NCBI GenBank assembly: GCA_900617975.1
Contig: UZAE01000745.1
Span: 1-18,893 of the forward strand
Direction of reading: 5' to 3'
From: Rodentolepis nana
Taxonomy: Eukaryota; Platyhelminthes; Cestoda; Cyclophyllidea; Hymenolepididae
DNA length: 18,893 bases
Under the pieces are notes generated by a model, which saw only the letters and a program-made list of their open reading frames with translations, had not been told where the DNA came from and ran no database searches. Made by a program: the position numbers and the translations under genes. Positions 7,901-16,586 of this stretch are shown piece by piece (within the stretch, counting starts at the first letter, position 1; each line of letters opens with the position of its first letter).

Positions 7901-9637
7901 ATCATAAAATATAGGAAGAAACGGGGTATTTTGTACACCATTTCAACGGTGGCCACTTTCAAGTTACTGGATTATACCCCCAGTGTTCCTTAATTCAAAT
8001 TTCATGATTTTCACATTGAGCGATTCAAAACAGACCTTTTGAATAAATCAATTAGTTGATTGTTAGCTCGTTATCCTTCTATCTTCCTGTAATTAAATAA
8101 GCTAAGCTTAATGGCATGTTATGGGAAATGTATTAGAGGCCTTTTCCTCTTCATGATAAGGAGCATTGGATCAAATTTCTGTCAAAAATTCTTTGGCTGT
8201 TATTTATTATATTGTCTTCTAGTTTATTATTGCAATAATCCAAATCACTTTGACAAGGTAAAATTACATTTTGTTTCCAGTGCTGTTTTTTATGCACTTC
8301 AGACAATTTGTAAGCGGAAGTTGGAAAAAAAATGTTGCTGTTTGTTTTGTCATTGTCAAACCGCCTAAAAGCGCATTATATGTAGTTCAATTTATGATAA
8401 GTGAAAACAAACTCACTTTCAAGTGCACACTCAGTGAAAATAAGAGGCAGTAAAGGCACTGCATAATTTTAATTATTTGGGGAATAAAAAAGCAGAAAGA
8501 TTGGAGATTTATTAACTGCAATAAATAAGTTGTATTTCGCTGATTAACTTGTCAATTTGGATGTGTCGACAGCATGGTGAGTGAACCAATTAATGGACGT
8601 GGGACTATTTTTACGGCAGAACCAACATTCTAAAAATAGGCCTTATTTTTTGATATAAGTAAGTGTTTTAGTTTGAAATTTAGTAAAAATAAAATACTCT
8701 CATGAACCTGCGCATCTAATTTTAAAAGAACACAATATATCTAGCAAAAACGATAGCCCTCATACATCTACGTACACTACAGAACCAACATTTAAGGCAA
8801 ATTTCTGACCACAGAACATTGTTGCATATTTTTTCAATTATGTCATCTAAATTTACTTTTGCTTTCTCGGCATCTTCTTCTAAGTATCAAACTATTTGCG
8901 AGTCAGCCTTCGTTTTCCCAAATACAAATAAAACCTTTCACGATATCTAACTCATATTTTGTGTGTGCATTGACTAATATTTTAAATGGTGATCAAATTA
9001 TTCAACCCCCTCCCCCATTTAATTAAGTCTTGGCTTGAATTCAAGTCTTAAATGAGTTCTTAACATTGTAAATTACTTAAAATTGTTGCTCTTAAAATTA
9101 TTGAGGAGGCATTTCTATGCCTTTTAGGACAAAATAGTTGTAGAGCAATGGTTAGCTGAACTTCTACGGGCATTTGAAGTCTCCAGTCAAGTGATTAGTG
9201 GTATGAGTAGAAAGGTTTACTGGATCTATGGAATAGATGAACCAAAGCTCTTCGCCAAGGCATCTCCATCCTGTTTAAATTCCTCCCAAGCTCAGCCACC
9301 TCCACCCCCCATAAATCAAGAATTGGCTGCAAAAAGAAAGCAATTTCGACGAATGCAGTCATTTCAGACTGCTCTCACTTCTCGTAATTGGTCTCCTCCC
9401 CCGCCACCTCTTCAAACCCAAACACCCGTTCAAATTCCCCCGGTTCACCAAATGCAGGCGTCAACTTCGTCTTCACAGCAACCGCCGGCGGCTGCTGAAT
9501 CGAATGCGAGTTCTAGACGTGCGATGTTCAAGAACCTCAACAAAATTGGCTTCTCACGAAGTCAAGATGTCGCCTCCCCCCAACTATCGGAGTGTACAAA
9601 ACCACAAACTTTGAGTGGACATCATAAACAGACGTAG
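1747..9637 (+). CDS. GRK2: G-protein-coupled receptor kinase, GRK2/3 (beta-ARK) type; C-terminal part, 4 exons
   Basis: The product should be a cytosolic, membrane-recruited Ser/Thr kinase that phosphorylates active G-protein-coupled receptors; GRK2/3 enzymes are recruited by G-beta-gamma and acidic lipid through a C-terminal PH domain. The proposed join is 1747-1909, 4972-5514, 6628-6744 and 9128-9637. It gives 443 codons before the TAG, and all three internal introns are phase 0 with GT/AG ends. Seen in order are the AGC tail with NAADAF and FDEED, the RH-domain closing helices with ADRWEHE, a Pro/Ser-rich insert, PH-domain motifs (TWQKK, LFPNRLE, EQW) and a Pro-rich tail. The PH domain excludes the GRK1/4/5/6 types, which lack it. 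The part present is about 185 residues longer than the matching part of mammalian GRK2, from an insert and a C-terminal extension. The catalytic core and start are outside the window. The symbol denotes the GRK2/3 subfamily; the exact paralogue is not resolvable here. Confidence 0.93.
2177..2501 (-). mobile_element. SINE-like element, copy 3, with 11-bp target-site duplication
   Basis: The copy carries the family blocks GCTGACTTCGGGCTTCACGG, GTCAACTGCCAG and CCCAGGGTGCACCACGTGG. A perfect direct repeat TGAAATATATA occurs at 2166-2176 and 2502-2512, at the expected edges, so it is read as the target-site duplication. The sequence is AT-simple, so part of that match could be chance. In the kinase-sense direction it holds two donor-like motifs, AAGGTGAGT near 2345 and GAGGTAAGT near 2476. 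It lies in the intron between exons a and b. Confidence 0.88.
3570..3885 (-). mobile_element. SINE-like element, copy 4, with 9-bp target-site duplication and AAAT tail
   Basis: Family blocks are present, including GCTGACTTCGGGCTTCATAG and GTCAACTGCC, with a mutated CCGGGGTGAATCACGTGG. Direct repeats TTGTGTCAT at 3561-3569 and 3886-3894 bracket it. Next to the left repeat is TTATTTATTTATA, which on the element strand is an AAAT-repeat 3' tail. The element stops about 12 bases earlier at its 5' head than copies 3 and 5, a mild 5' truncation typical of target-primed insertion. It lies in the intron between exons a and b. Confidence 0.9.
4627..4647. repeat. Perfect 9-bp inverted repeat, 3-base loop
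   Basis: TATAGCCAA (4627-4635) and TTGGCTATA (4639-4647) pair perfectly around TTT. It is intronic, with no recognised function. Confidence 0.8.
4972..5514 (+). CDS. GRK2: GRK exon b: RH-domain closing helices, Pro/Ser-rich insert, first part of PH domain
   Basis: This exon has 181 codons in phase 0 at both ends. I placed the acceptor at 4970-4971 (ATATAG). This start gives LTTENQQVYKEF, matching the GRK2 residues that follow GIK; the later AG at 4991-4992 would lose them. Residues 1-47 are the terminal RH-domain helices (ADRWEHE, IFDAVNEDFDQIE). Residues about 51-133 are low complexity: Gln/Asn-rich, then Pro/Ser-rich with PPPPP, then a short tryptophan-rich patch ending at WWIDPRIFGCG. Mammalian GRK2 has only about a dozen residues here. 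Residues about 135-181 are the first PH strands (DCLVE, GGPFLHTWQKK, LFPNRLE). By alignment, W576, R587 and the basic pair 578/579 (here KK) are retained. The donor is GTAAGC at 5515. Confidence 0.93.
5515..6627. other. GRK intron between exons b and c, with a composition-distinct island
   Basis: The intron starts GTAAGC and ends TTTGCAG. Its part from about 5560 to 6260 is visibly richer in G and C than the surrounding intron sequence and has several short broken open frames. It may be an old, decayed insertion, but I recognise no family and see no terminal repeats. Confidence 0.6.
6628..6744 (+). CDS. GRK2: GRK exon c: central strands of PH domain
   Basis: The exon has 39 codons, phase 0 at both ends. 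The acceptor is TTTGCAG ending at 6627 and the donor GTATAT starts at 6745. The product begins FISMLDIASI and ends VLKSQSKIFLTSQ. It aligns with the GRK2 PH segment LLTMEEIQSV through the KIRGGKQFILQ strands. The alternating hydrophobic pattern (VIIIVLKS, KIFLTS) fits PH beta strands. Without this exon the PH domain would lack its middle, and both flanking exons are in frame with it. The open frame continues past the donor into intron sequence that has no homology. Confidence 0.9.
6745..9127. other. GRK intron between exons c and d (about 2.4 kb)
   Basis: The intron starts GTATAT and ends CCTTTTAG. It contains SINE copy 5 and a C/T-rich patch near 7010-7026. Open frames near 8111-8450 are Cys/Leu/Phe-rich translations of T-rich DNA with no recognisable domain and are treated as non-coding. 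Confidence 0.85.
7185..7505 (-). mobile_element. SINE-like element, copy 5, with perfect 13-bp target-site duplication
   Basis: This is the best-bounded copy. The 13-base direct repeat AATGTGAGAAATA occurs at 7172-7184 and 7506-7518, exactly at both ends. That defines a 321-bp element running from TTTATTTCAAATGGCAGGCG to CTATTGCCCATCCC on the + strand. On the element (minus) strand it has a GGGATGGGCAATAG head and an AAATAAA tail. A 13-bp duplication with an A-rich tail points to LINE-machinery (target-primed) insertion rather than a DNA transposon. A minus-strand frame is open across most of it. It lies in the intron between exons c and d. Confidence 0.93.
9128..9637 (+). CDS. GRK2: GRK exon d: PH C-terminal helix and long Pro-rich C-terminus, stop codon
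   Basis: The last coding exon has 169 codons and a TAG stop at 9635-9637. The acceptor is CCTTTTAG ending at 9127. Residues 1-30 (EQWLAELLRAFEVSS) match the PH C-terminal helix of GRK2 and keep the tryptophan equivalent to W643. The two lysines after it are replaced by Leu-Ala, and the basic lysine ladder further on is largely missing. Residues about 31-169 have no counterpart in mammalian GRK2. They are rich in Pro, Ser and Gln with two proline runs, and contain two basic patches: AAKRKQFRRM near 67-76 and RRAMFKNLNKIGFSR near 130-144. The tail is probably disordered; the patches might bind lipid or partners, which is inference. Confidence 0.92.
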   Translation, partial: DKIVVEQWLAELLRAFEVSSQVISGMSRKVYWIYGIDEPKLFAKASPSCLNSSQAQPPPPPINQELAAKRKQFRRMQSFQTALTSRNWSPPPPPLQTQTPVQIPPVHQMQASTSSSQQPPAAAESNASSRRAMFKNLNKIGFSRSQDVASPQLSECTKPQTLSGHHKQT

Positions 9638-9780
9638 ATCGTCGTCATTCGTATGCAAATATGCTCGCGTATGTGATTACGGTGTACTTTATTTCCCCCT
9701 TCTCTTTCTTTCTCTCTCTCTCTCTCTCTCTCTATTTTACTATTTTAATTAACTAAAATAAAATTCCTTAACATAATTGC
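9638..9780 (+). promoter_or_regulatory. GRK 3' UTR with pyrimidine tract and poly(A) signal
   Basis: The sequence after the TAG stop contains a long C/T tract (about 9694-9733, including a TC dinucleotide run at 9711-9733). A canonical AATAAA follows at 9757-9762. Cleavage would be expected some 10-30 bases later, giving a 3' UTR of roughly 140 bases. This is the first AATAAA after the stop. The exact cleavage site cannot be read from sequence. Confidence 0.65.
9694..9733. repeat. CT/TC-rich microsatellite in 3' UTR
   Basis: An imperfect pyrimidine tract becomes a pure TC repeat at 9711-9733. It lies between the GRK stop and its AATAAA, so it should be in the mRNA and could bind polypyrimidine-tract proteins (inference). 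It is likely length-variable. Confidence 0.9.
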
Positions 9781-11458
9781 TTATACTTTAAATTGACTTA
9801 TGGCTTACTACATGGAAGGAAAGGTGAATACAAATCCAATCACGCAGAAGAAATATAGTGGTAAATGTGATGCCTAAAGAATCAGGTGAATCGATTTTAT
9901 TTGAGCATTAAAATTACTCTCACTTTTTCCTCTTATAATTGTTTGTATGATATTTGTCGGAAGTCAAATGAACTGTGACTTACCAATTCTGAGATTTCTA
10001 CAAATAATACTTTATCAAAACCTTCAAAATATATGCTCGCTTTTATGAATAAGTACAAATAATGTCGGGTAAAACTTTTTGTTAATTATAGTGAAGTCTG
10101 AATTAAAATTCCTCTGAATTACATTATATGAGATTAAAAATTAAAATAACTCAAATATAAAAGAATAATTTAACTTTAATAATAATTTAATGTAAATATT
10201 ACACAAAAAATATTTAATTTCGCAATCTGTCTAAATTTCGTGAAAGTGAAATACATCTGCCCCAATTTTCGCATTGAAATGATCCTAGTAAGTTGAAACT
10301 ACGTCTCAATCAATCATGCAAAATTGCCCAAATGTAAATGAGATATTCCAACGCTGAATTCCTAATTCAACCCAATTACATCCCACACTATGCAGGTGCA
10401 TTTAAGTCACGTCAAGTCTTGCTGAGAGAAAAAAACCAAGAATCCATTGTTGAAATTTAAAACAGTGACAAAATGCATTTAAGTAGTGTTATTTGCAAAC
10501 AGTTTCAAAGAATAAGACTTTTAAATTTGCTTCATGAAAGTGAAAAAAAATCATGACTACTTAAAAGTGTTTAATTTGTAGACAGTAAAGTTATGTAAAG
10601 CCAAGTTTAATGGATCTGTAAGCAAACAAAATAGAAACTAGTGCATATTTTGACGCAAGCTAAGTGGTTCAAATCTGGAAAAATGGAGATGCAGGCTTCT
10701 ATCCACCATTGAATGAATTAAAACATGATAAGGAAATAGCTAAAAATAGCCTCCCATATTCAATCCAAATTTTTTTCTATTGCCTTGGCAACTAATTTAT
10801 TAACCCACATTAAATACTGCAGTATCCTGGCAATTCAAAAAGAACAAAAGAGGCTATGGTCATAGAGGAAGCTTCATTGTCACCGTTATATGCCATTTCA
10901 ACTAAGAAACTCTGGACTTGAGAGGAGGAAATGTAAAAAAATCCGGTTTAAAATTATGAATGAATGATCGTCATAATAGATGCTTGAGGAAACCTGAAAT
11001 TTACTAAGAATGTTAGATCAACTATCATTAGTACTAGCCAAGGAAGTGACATTTGATGTTAACTAAATCAATGTAATGAACTCAGATTAAAATTCCGCTA
11101 TAACTTAGGTAGTTCAATGTATCCTGTTCAGAACGTCTAAATTCCGTTTTTTGTTTCAGCAGGATTAGTTAATAAAATTATAGAACTACTTTGCCTTCTT
11201 AAGCACAAGGCAGTAGAGGGATGTCACTTTGCTTGGTTTTGATATCCCCGTCGAAGTCTGCTAAGCAATCTGTGAACAGCGGTAATTGAGAGAATTATGG
11301 CTGGTATCAACTACCTTCTCCAATCACATAGTTAAAAAAGTTCTTGAAAAATTGATCATCCTATAAAATCAGCATAGACGTTGGGTCTTATCTACACATG
11401 AATTCAATCATGATTTCAAAATCAGATCTGGAACCTTGAACTGGTGAGGGAGAGAGGA

Positions 11459-11469
11459 GGGGGGGGGGG
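11459..11469 (+). repeat. Poly-G run of 11 after a GA-rich lead-in
   Basis: Eleven consecutive G follow GAGGGAGAGAGGA. It is a homopolymer whose length may be unreliable in assemblies. Confidence 0.9.
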
Positions 11470-12109
11470 TCATTTTGAGTATCTTAACGTAAATTATGAC
11501 ACCACATTTATAGTTAATGAGTTGCCTTCTTATTAGAAAATCCAAATTAAGCTATTAGTTTTACTGTTTTAATGGCATGTCTGAGGTCAATTCAATTCCT
11601 TGTAATTGGCAGCCTTTAATACAGAAGCAAGCACTTTAAAATTTTATGATAACCATATTGTTAATTAAGCTTAAAAATAACTTATTTACTTTATTTTATT
11701 GCATTTTGGGAGTCGTTGTTCAAATGACTTTCCGAATTTTTCTACAAGCCGAATAGAAAAAGTTGGACATATGTACATTGACAGCGATACTGTGGTTCTT
11801 CCAGGACGTTCGATCCCAGTCTTCTGATTCCATATTTCTTGCTCAATGATTTTAGTAATGAAGTGAAGGTCGTTTTGGTAAATTCAAACCACGTAAAATT
11901 AAAATTAGGTTAGTAATTAATGCGCGTCTAAATCCAAACCCTTGCACGAAAAAAATTAATCTACTTTAACATGGCGTCACCTTAAATTAAACTCTTTTCT
12001 AAATCGTTTTCCTTACAAAAGTGAGCCTAATAAACTATCCTTGGCAACGTGAAGAAAAATTGTAATTTTATCAAAATTAAAAGTCGGAGAGATAGATTTA
12101 ATTATAAAA

Positions 12110-12111
<2 letters not shown>

Positions 12112-12145
<34 letters not shown>
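12112..12145. repeat. (TA)n microsatellite
   Basis: An uninterrupted TA dinucleotide run of about 17 units in the downstream non-coding region. Confidence 0.95.
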
Positions 12146-12152
<7 letters not shown>

Positions 12153-12664
12153 TTTGACTTTACTATCGTCTATACACGTTGACTTAGAACAGCATACGGC
12201 AACATATGACTTTTTAAACTTCTGATAAAAATGCCAAATTTTAATACAATATTTCACCATAGAAGTCAGCTCAAAGCATCTGGTTTCTCAGCTGATATAA
12301 TTAAATCTCTCACATTGCGCACAGATATTTCCTTTAATGACTGTTCATTGGACTAATTGATGCGAAATAGAAGATGCGGTTTTGCAAATCACCAAATTTG
12401 ATTAAAGTATACCCAACTTTTGTGTAAAAGCCTTTTATGAAAAAATCTGTAAGCCGGTTAAAAGCGCTCTAAATTCAATCTGGGATGGGAAGGTGATTGA
12501 TAGAGGGGAGATGCAAAAGAACGCTAGTTAATCGCTTTAAGATTAATACACTGGCTAAATTGTGGAAGATCTTATCTGCCGACTAAATTGCAGTGAATTG
12601 TACAAAATAAAGAGGATGGAAAGCGAGATGACAATTAAGTTAGGAGGGAAAGGCGTCTGCTCAA

Positions 12665-12680
12665 AGAGAGAGAGAGAGAG
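12665..12680. repeat. (AG)8 microsatellite
   Basis: Eight AG units in non-coding sequence. Confidence 0.95.
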
Positions 12681-14448
12681 TACATTTGCTTGGTGGTGAT
12701 ACAATGTAATTTCTTTTGATGATTGGGTTTAATCCCCCTGGGTTCTATTCTTCACTCTATAAGGAAGTAATTAACCTGAGGTATAAGCCATCGTGTAGCC
12801 GAATAACATGTTAAAAATAGAAGGGTGTGAAAGAATTTGAATCAATTACAATTTGTCATTTACAAGCATGAAACTGAGCATTAAAGTAATGACCGAAAAT
12901 GTCCAATGTCTGATTGGGGGTAAGAGACAACACATAAATGAGGGACACTTTTAGAAGAAAGAAAGGACTCCAGTATATCAAAAGGGGAGAGTATATTAGC
13001 AGTACTTCTATTTCAAAAAACTCTAGTGTTCAAATGAGACGTAGATAAATTAACCGTTTCTCATATTCTTCAAACAAGAATAGATTCGGCTTTGGCACAA
13101 TTAATGGGATTGCTTTTGACTTGATAATAAAGAGAAGGGGAACTTTTGGCTTTCAATTTCCACTCTTTTGGTAAGAAATTAGATAACACAGGAATTTGTA
13201 TGAATTAAGGCCAAAAATTGATGACAATGCAGCATTCAAAAGTGATATTGGCTGCCTAAGGTGATATATGCTGACTACATGCAGAGGAATTGAGCCCATT
13301 ACAAAAGAGTAAATTTGAAGAAAAAATGCCACGTGGTTTTTAAAATAAATTGTTATCAGAATAACTCAGAAGTACAGATAATGCGATCAAAAATAATATA
13401 ATGCATAATAATAATATATAATTCAGCTTGACAATAAAGAGTATTTACAAATACAAACATTATAGCGACTCAAAATTAAGCTCTCAAAATTTACCATCAT
13501 CCTTGAAAATCTCTAGCTCCGACTGTTGAAGATAATCTTTTCATTGGCCTTCTAAACAATAGCCTAATAAGGATTAAGGCTGTTTTTAGAGATTTAATGA
13601 TTCCGATAGAGCTTAATTACAAGCATTTACTTTTTCAGATCTTGATTAGATGAAAACGTTATGCTCTGATATGTCGCTCTAGGTGGCCAATCAATGTTAA
13701 TTTAATGCAGCATTGATTGTTACTTTGTAATTTTCTGTTTTAAATTTTAGTAAACATTTTAAAATGCTGGAAATAGTTTGAAGATAAATCAAATCCTTGT
13801 GTTTTGCATATTTAAACAAAACAATAACCAACTAGGTTTGATAAGCAATTATCTTTTCAATCAACCCTTATTTTATGCTGAATAATCAATTAAAAAATGG
13901 TATGAAAAATATCTTAAAAAAATAACTTTCTCATTCTGTCTGGATAGCAGTCTCTTTGCTAGCATGCGCTTGTTGAAGTGAAAGTTGAGGAGGTGTTCCT
14001 TTTTATACAATTGGATATTTGGTCTCGAGAGGACAAATTGACGGGAAAACTGTCATTTCATTGGTGTTCCCAATTTAATCAATTAAGGAAGTCAATTTTT
14101 CCTTAATATAATGTTTTCTCCATGGGATTAAAACAACTGAAAATAGAAGCAATCTTACAGAAGTTGATAAATTCCTCCCTAACCTATATATGTCTATATG
14201 TGAATATATATTTGAATTCCGATATAAATTTTGAAAACACTAATTCTTAAATTATGGACAATTTTAAAAATTAACCTTCGTATTGCATCCATTAGTTGAG
14301 TTAGATTGAGAAATGTGGGGGCATGAAATTACAGGAAACTCAGTACCGTCGCGCACAACTTACCTGAAAGCTAATCACCAGGAGAATTATAAAAGTGTGG
14401 AAAGAAACCCAAAAGAGTCATAGGACTGCGCTGAAAATCCTGATGTTT

Positions 14449-14486
14449 GGGGTGGGGTGGGGGTGGAGGGGGTGGAGGGGGGGGGG
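14449..14486 (+). other. G-rich tract, strong G-quadruplex candidate
   Basis: A run of 38 bases is made of G blocks (3-10 long) separated by single T or by TGGA-type spacers, the GGGGTGGGGTGGGGG pattern. It offers more than four G tracts of at least three with very short loops on the + strand. The 63-codon frame across it is a Gly/Trp artefact. Confidence 0.8.
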
Positions 14487-14670
14487 AATTTCACTCGTTC
14501 ATTCACCTTTGGAGCTTTTAAGGGGATCGCATGATATGATGAATCCGAGAAGATGGATCGATTTGAAAGACCCGACAGCCACTTAATTTATTCCAATTTA
14601 CTTTGAATACGGATTTTAGTAGAAATTATCTCATGAATATGACTTTGTGACCATTTCATCATTTTATCGA

Positions 14671-14683
14671 TAATAATAATAAT
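14671..14683. repeat. Short (TAA)n run
   Basis: Four TAA units plus T in AT-rich non-coding DNA. Confidence 0.85.
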
Positions 14684-16574
14684 ATCAAGAATAACAGTGA
14701 AACTGTTTGGGAACTTTTAACGCTATTTTAAATTTCCAATTGAGAATTTTTTAACCCCATATGCAATTGCATTTTAGTTAGGAACAATTAAATAATTATA
14801 TTGTTAAATTAAATGCATATTTGTTGAAAGATTCAGTTGAGCACTTTTTGCTCATACCTGTTCCCGCTTTTATGAAACCATGACTAAGATAAGAAATGGG
14901 CATTTTGACTGACATGTTTTGAGTGGGAAAAAAACACTAGCATAAACTGATGGCTTTGTGAAGGGCGGTAATAACTTAATCAAATTCTTTCCTAATCAAA
15001 TCCATAGTGATAGCTTATTTCTACAAACATGTACCATCTTTAATGCGCGCGTTCCGTTTCACTTATCTCACTGAAAGAATCAATGTGCAAATTTTGCCCC
15101 TCCTCTCTCTACCCCCTTAACTCTATAATACTATTGGCCGAAGATTTATTGAAATTGATTGGCCAGCTCCGGACACCATTGACAAAATTTTAACCAGAAA
15201 ATTTTGATTTCCATTCTGACATTTGAACTTAGAACAAAGTCGAAGATTTCACAGTGAAATATTACGTAAGTACGGATGATATGATGCTTAAATTCTAATT
15301 GTACTTCAATTTATATCGACCATTTGACTTTAAACGTGCATAAGAAAATTGTTTTTCTTTTCAGAATAACAATAAAATATTCCTGTCTGTTTTGAAATTA
15401 AAGCATATGCTGATTTGGAAAAAAATGTAAATTCTTTGAATGCAGGGAGGAAACATTCGTGTTGACTTTTGGTGTCTTCAATCTTTTCCGTGTTTTGCTT
15501 TCTCGAAAATTTTACGAAATTTAGCATGGAAAGTGGACTCTCTTTGTTTTACTTAAGCACCGAGCGGCATTATGTTTTTGTCGGACAAATGTTTCGTAAA
15601 ATTTAATTATAACTTGTATGAATTAAATTAGCTTAGTCTTAGTTCATGAAATTTTAAAATCTCTGGGTAATTAAATGTCGGCTGTACTCGATAACTCACT
15701 TCCAGTATATACCGACTAAAAATTTAATTAGAGTTTTAAAATCTTTTTGAAAATAATAAGGTTTTTAATTGAAGTTCAATGATAGTAGTGTCATTGTTCA
15801 TTCTATTTGGCGTCCTTTATCTTTGAAGGTCATCTGATAAGGCATTGTAAATTGATACTTCACTTATTCTGAGTTTCTTTAATTTTCCCACTTTTTGTCT
15901 ACTCTCACAAGATCCTTGTTGCACAGAAATCACAAGCAACACAATGAAATTAGAAGTTAACAATGGTATTACTTTAATGTCCTGCCATTTATTATATTCT
16001 CAATTTATCCTCGTGGTCAATCCTCATCTTAAACTATTAAAAGGATTCTTTCCAGTGAGCTAACATGCTAAGATCGATGCCTTCTTTGAGTTTTGTGGAC
16101 GAAAAAAGCTGCTGAAACCCCTCAAAGGGGAGTACATCAGAAAAGAAAATTATCATGGCAATAATAAAAATTTTTAGATGTAAGTGTTTTCCCTCGCGAG
16201 TCATTTCAATTAAAGATAACTTATGAAAGAGGGTAAATTTCTGCTAATATTAATCTAAAAGGGCAATAGTACTCATCGTATTTCTATTTCATAATATTAT
16301 TTAAAGCATCTCGGAATTGGTATAAGCACATATAATACCATTAAAGTGCTTTGGACTCTAATAATGCCATTATCACTACAAAGCTAACTGAGGTCTCACT
16401 GAGTAAGCTATTAGGTACCTGAAGTTAGTGCATCGCATTTTGGACTTAATCATTTTTAAAAGTCAGGTCAGATAAGTAATACATCTCCAGGGAAAGCAAT
16501 AATTTCCGTCCATTTTAAATAAATCTGCAAAAAATTTGTTTTAAACAGATTTCTTTGAACGATTAATAGATTAA

Positions 16575-16586
16575 CCCCCCCCCCCC
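16575..16586 (-). repeat. Poly-C run of 12 (poly-G on minus strand)
   Basis: Twelve consecutive C in AT-rich surroundings; a single homopolymer. Confidence 0.95.

Noticed and set aside
8111..8453. Overlapping 85- and 60-codon + strand frames in the intron between exons c and d, with an acceptor-like TTTCCAG near 8280 and a donor-like GTAAGC near 8310
   Set aside because: The implied mini-exon of about 29 bases would break the reading frame between two phase-0 PH exons that already join correctly; translations are Cys/Phe/Leu-rich with no domain.
10660..10680. GGTTCAAATCTGG, resembling a tRNA B box
   Set aside because: The sequences around it do not form a T-stem or acceptor stem, and no matching A box precedes it.
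11805..11825. CGTTCGATCCC, resembling a tRNA B box
   Set aside because: Flanking bases do not pair as a T-stem and no cloverleaf could be drawn.
14395..14586. 63-codon + strand frame
   Set aside because: Crosses the G-rich tract; the Gly/Trp run is a composition artefact.
15330..15527. 65-codon minus-strand frame
   Set aside because: No recognisable motif, no splice or start context, ordinary AT-rich DNA.
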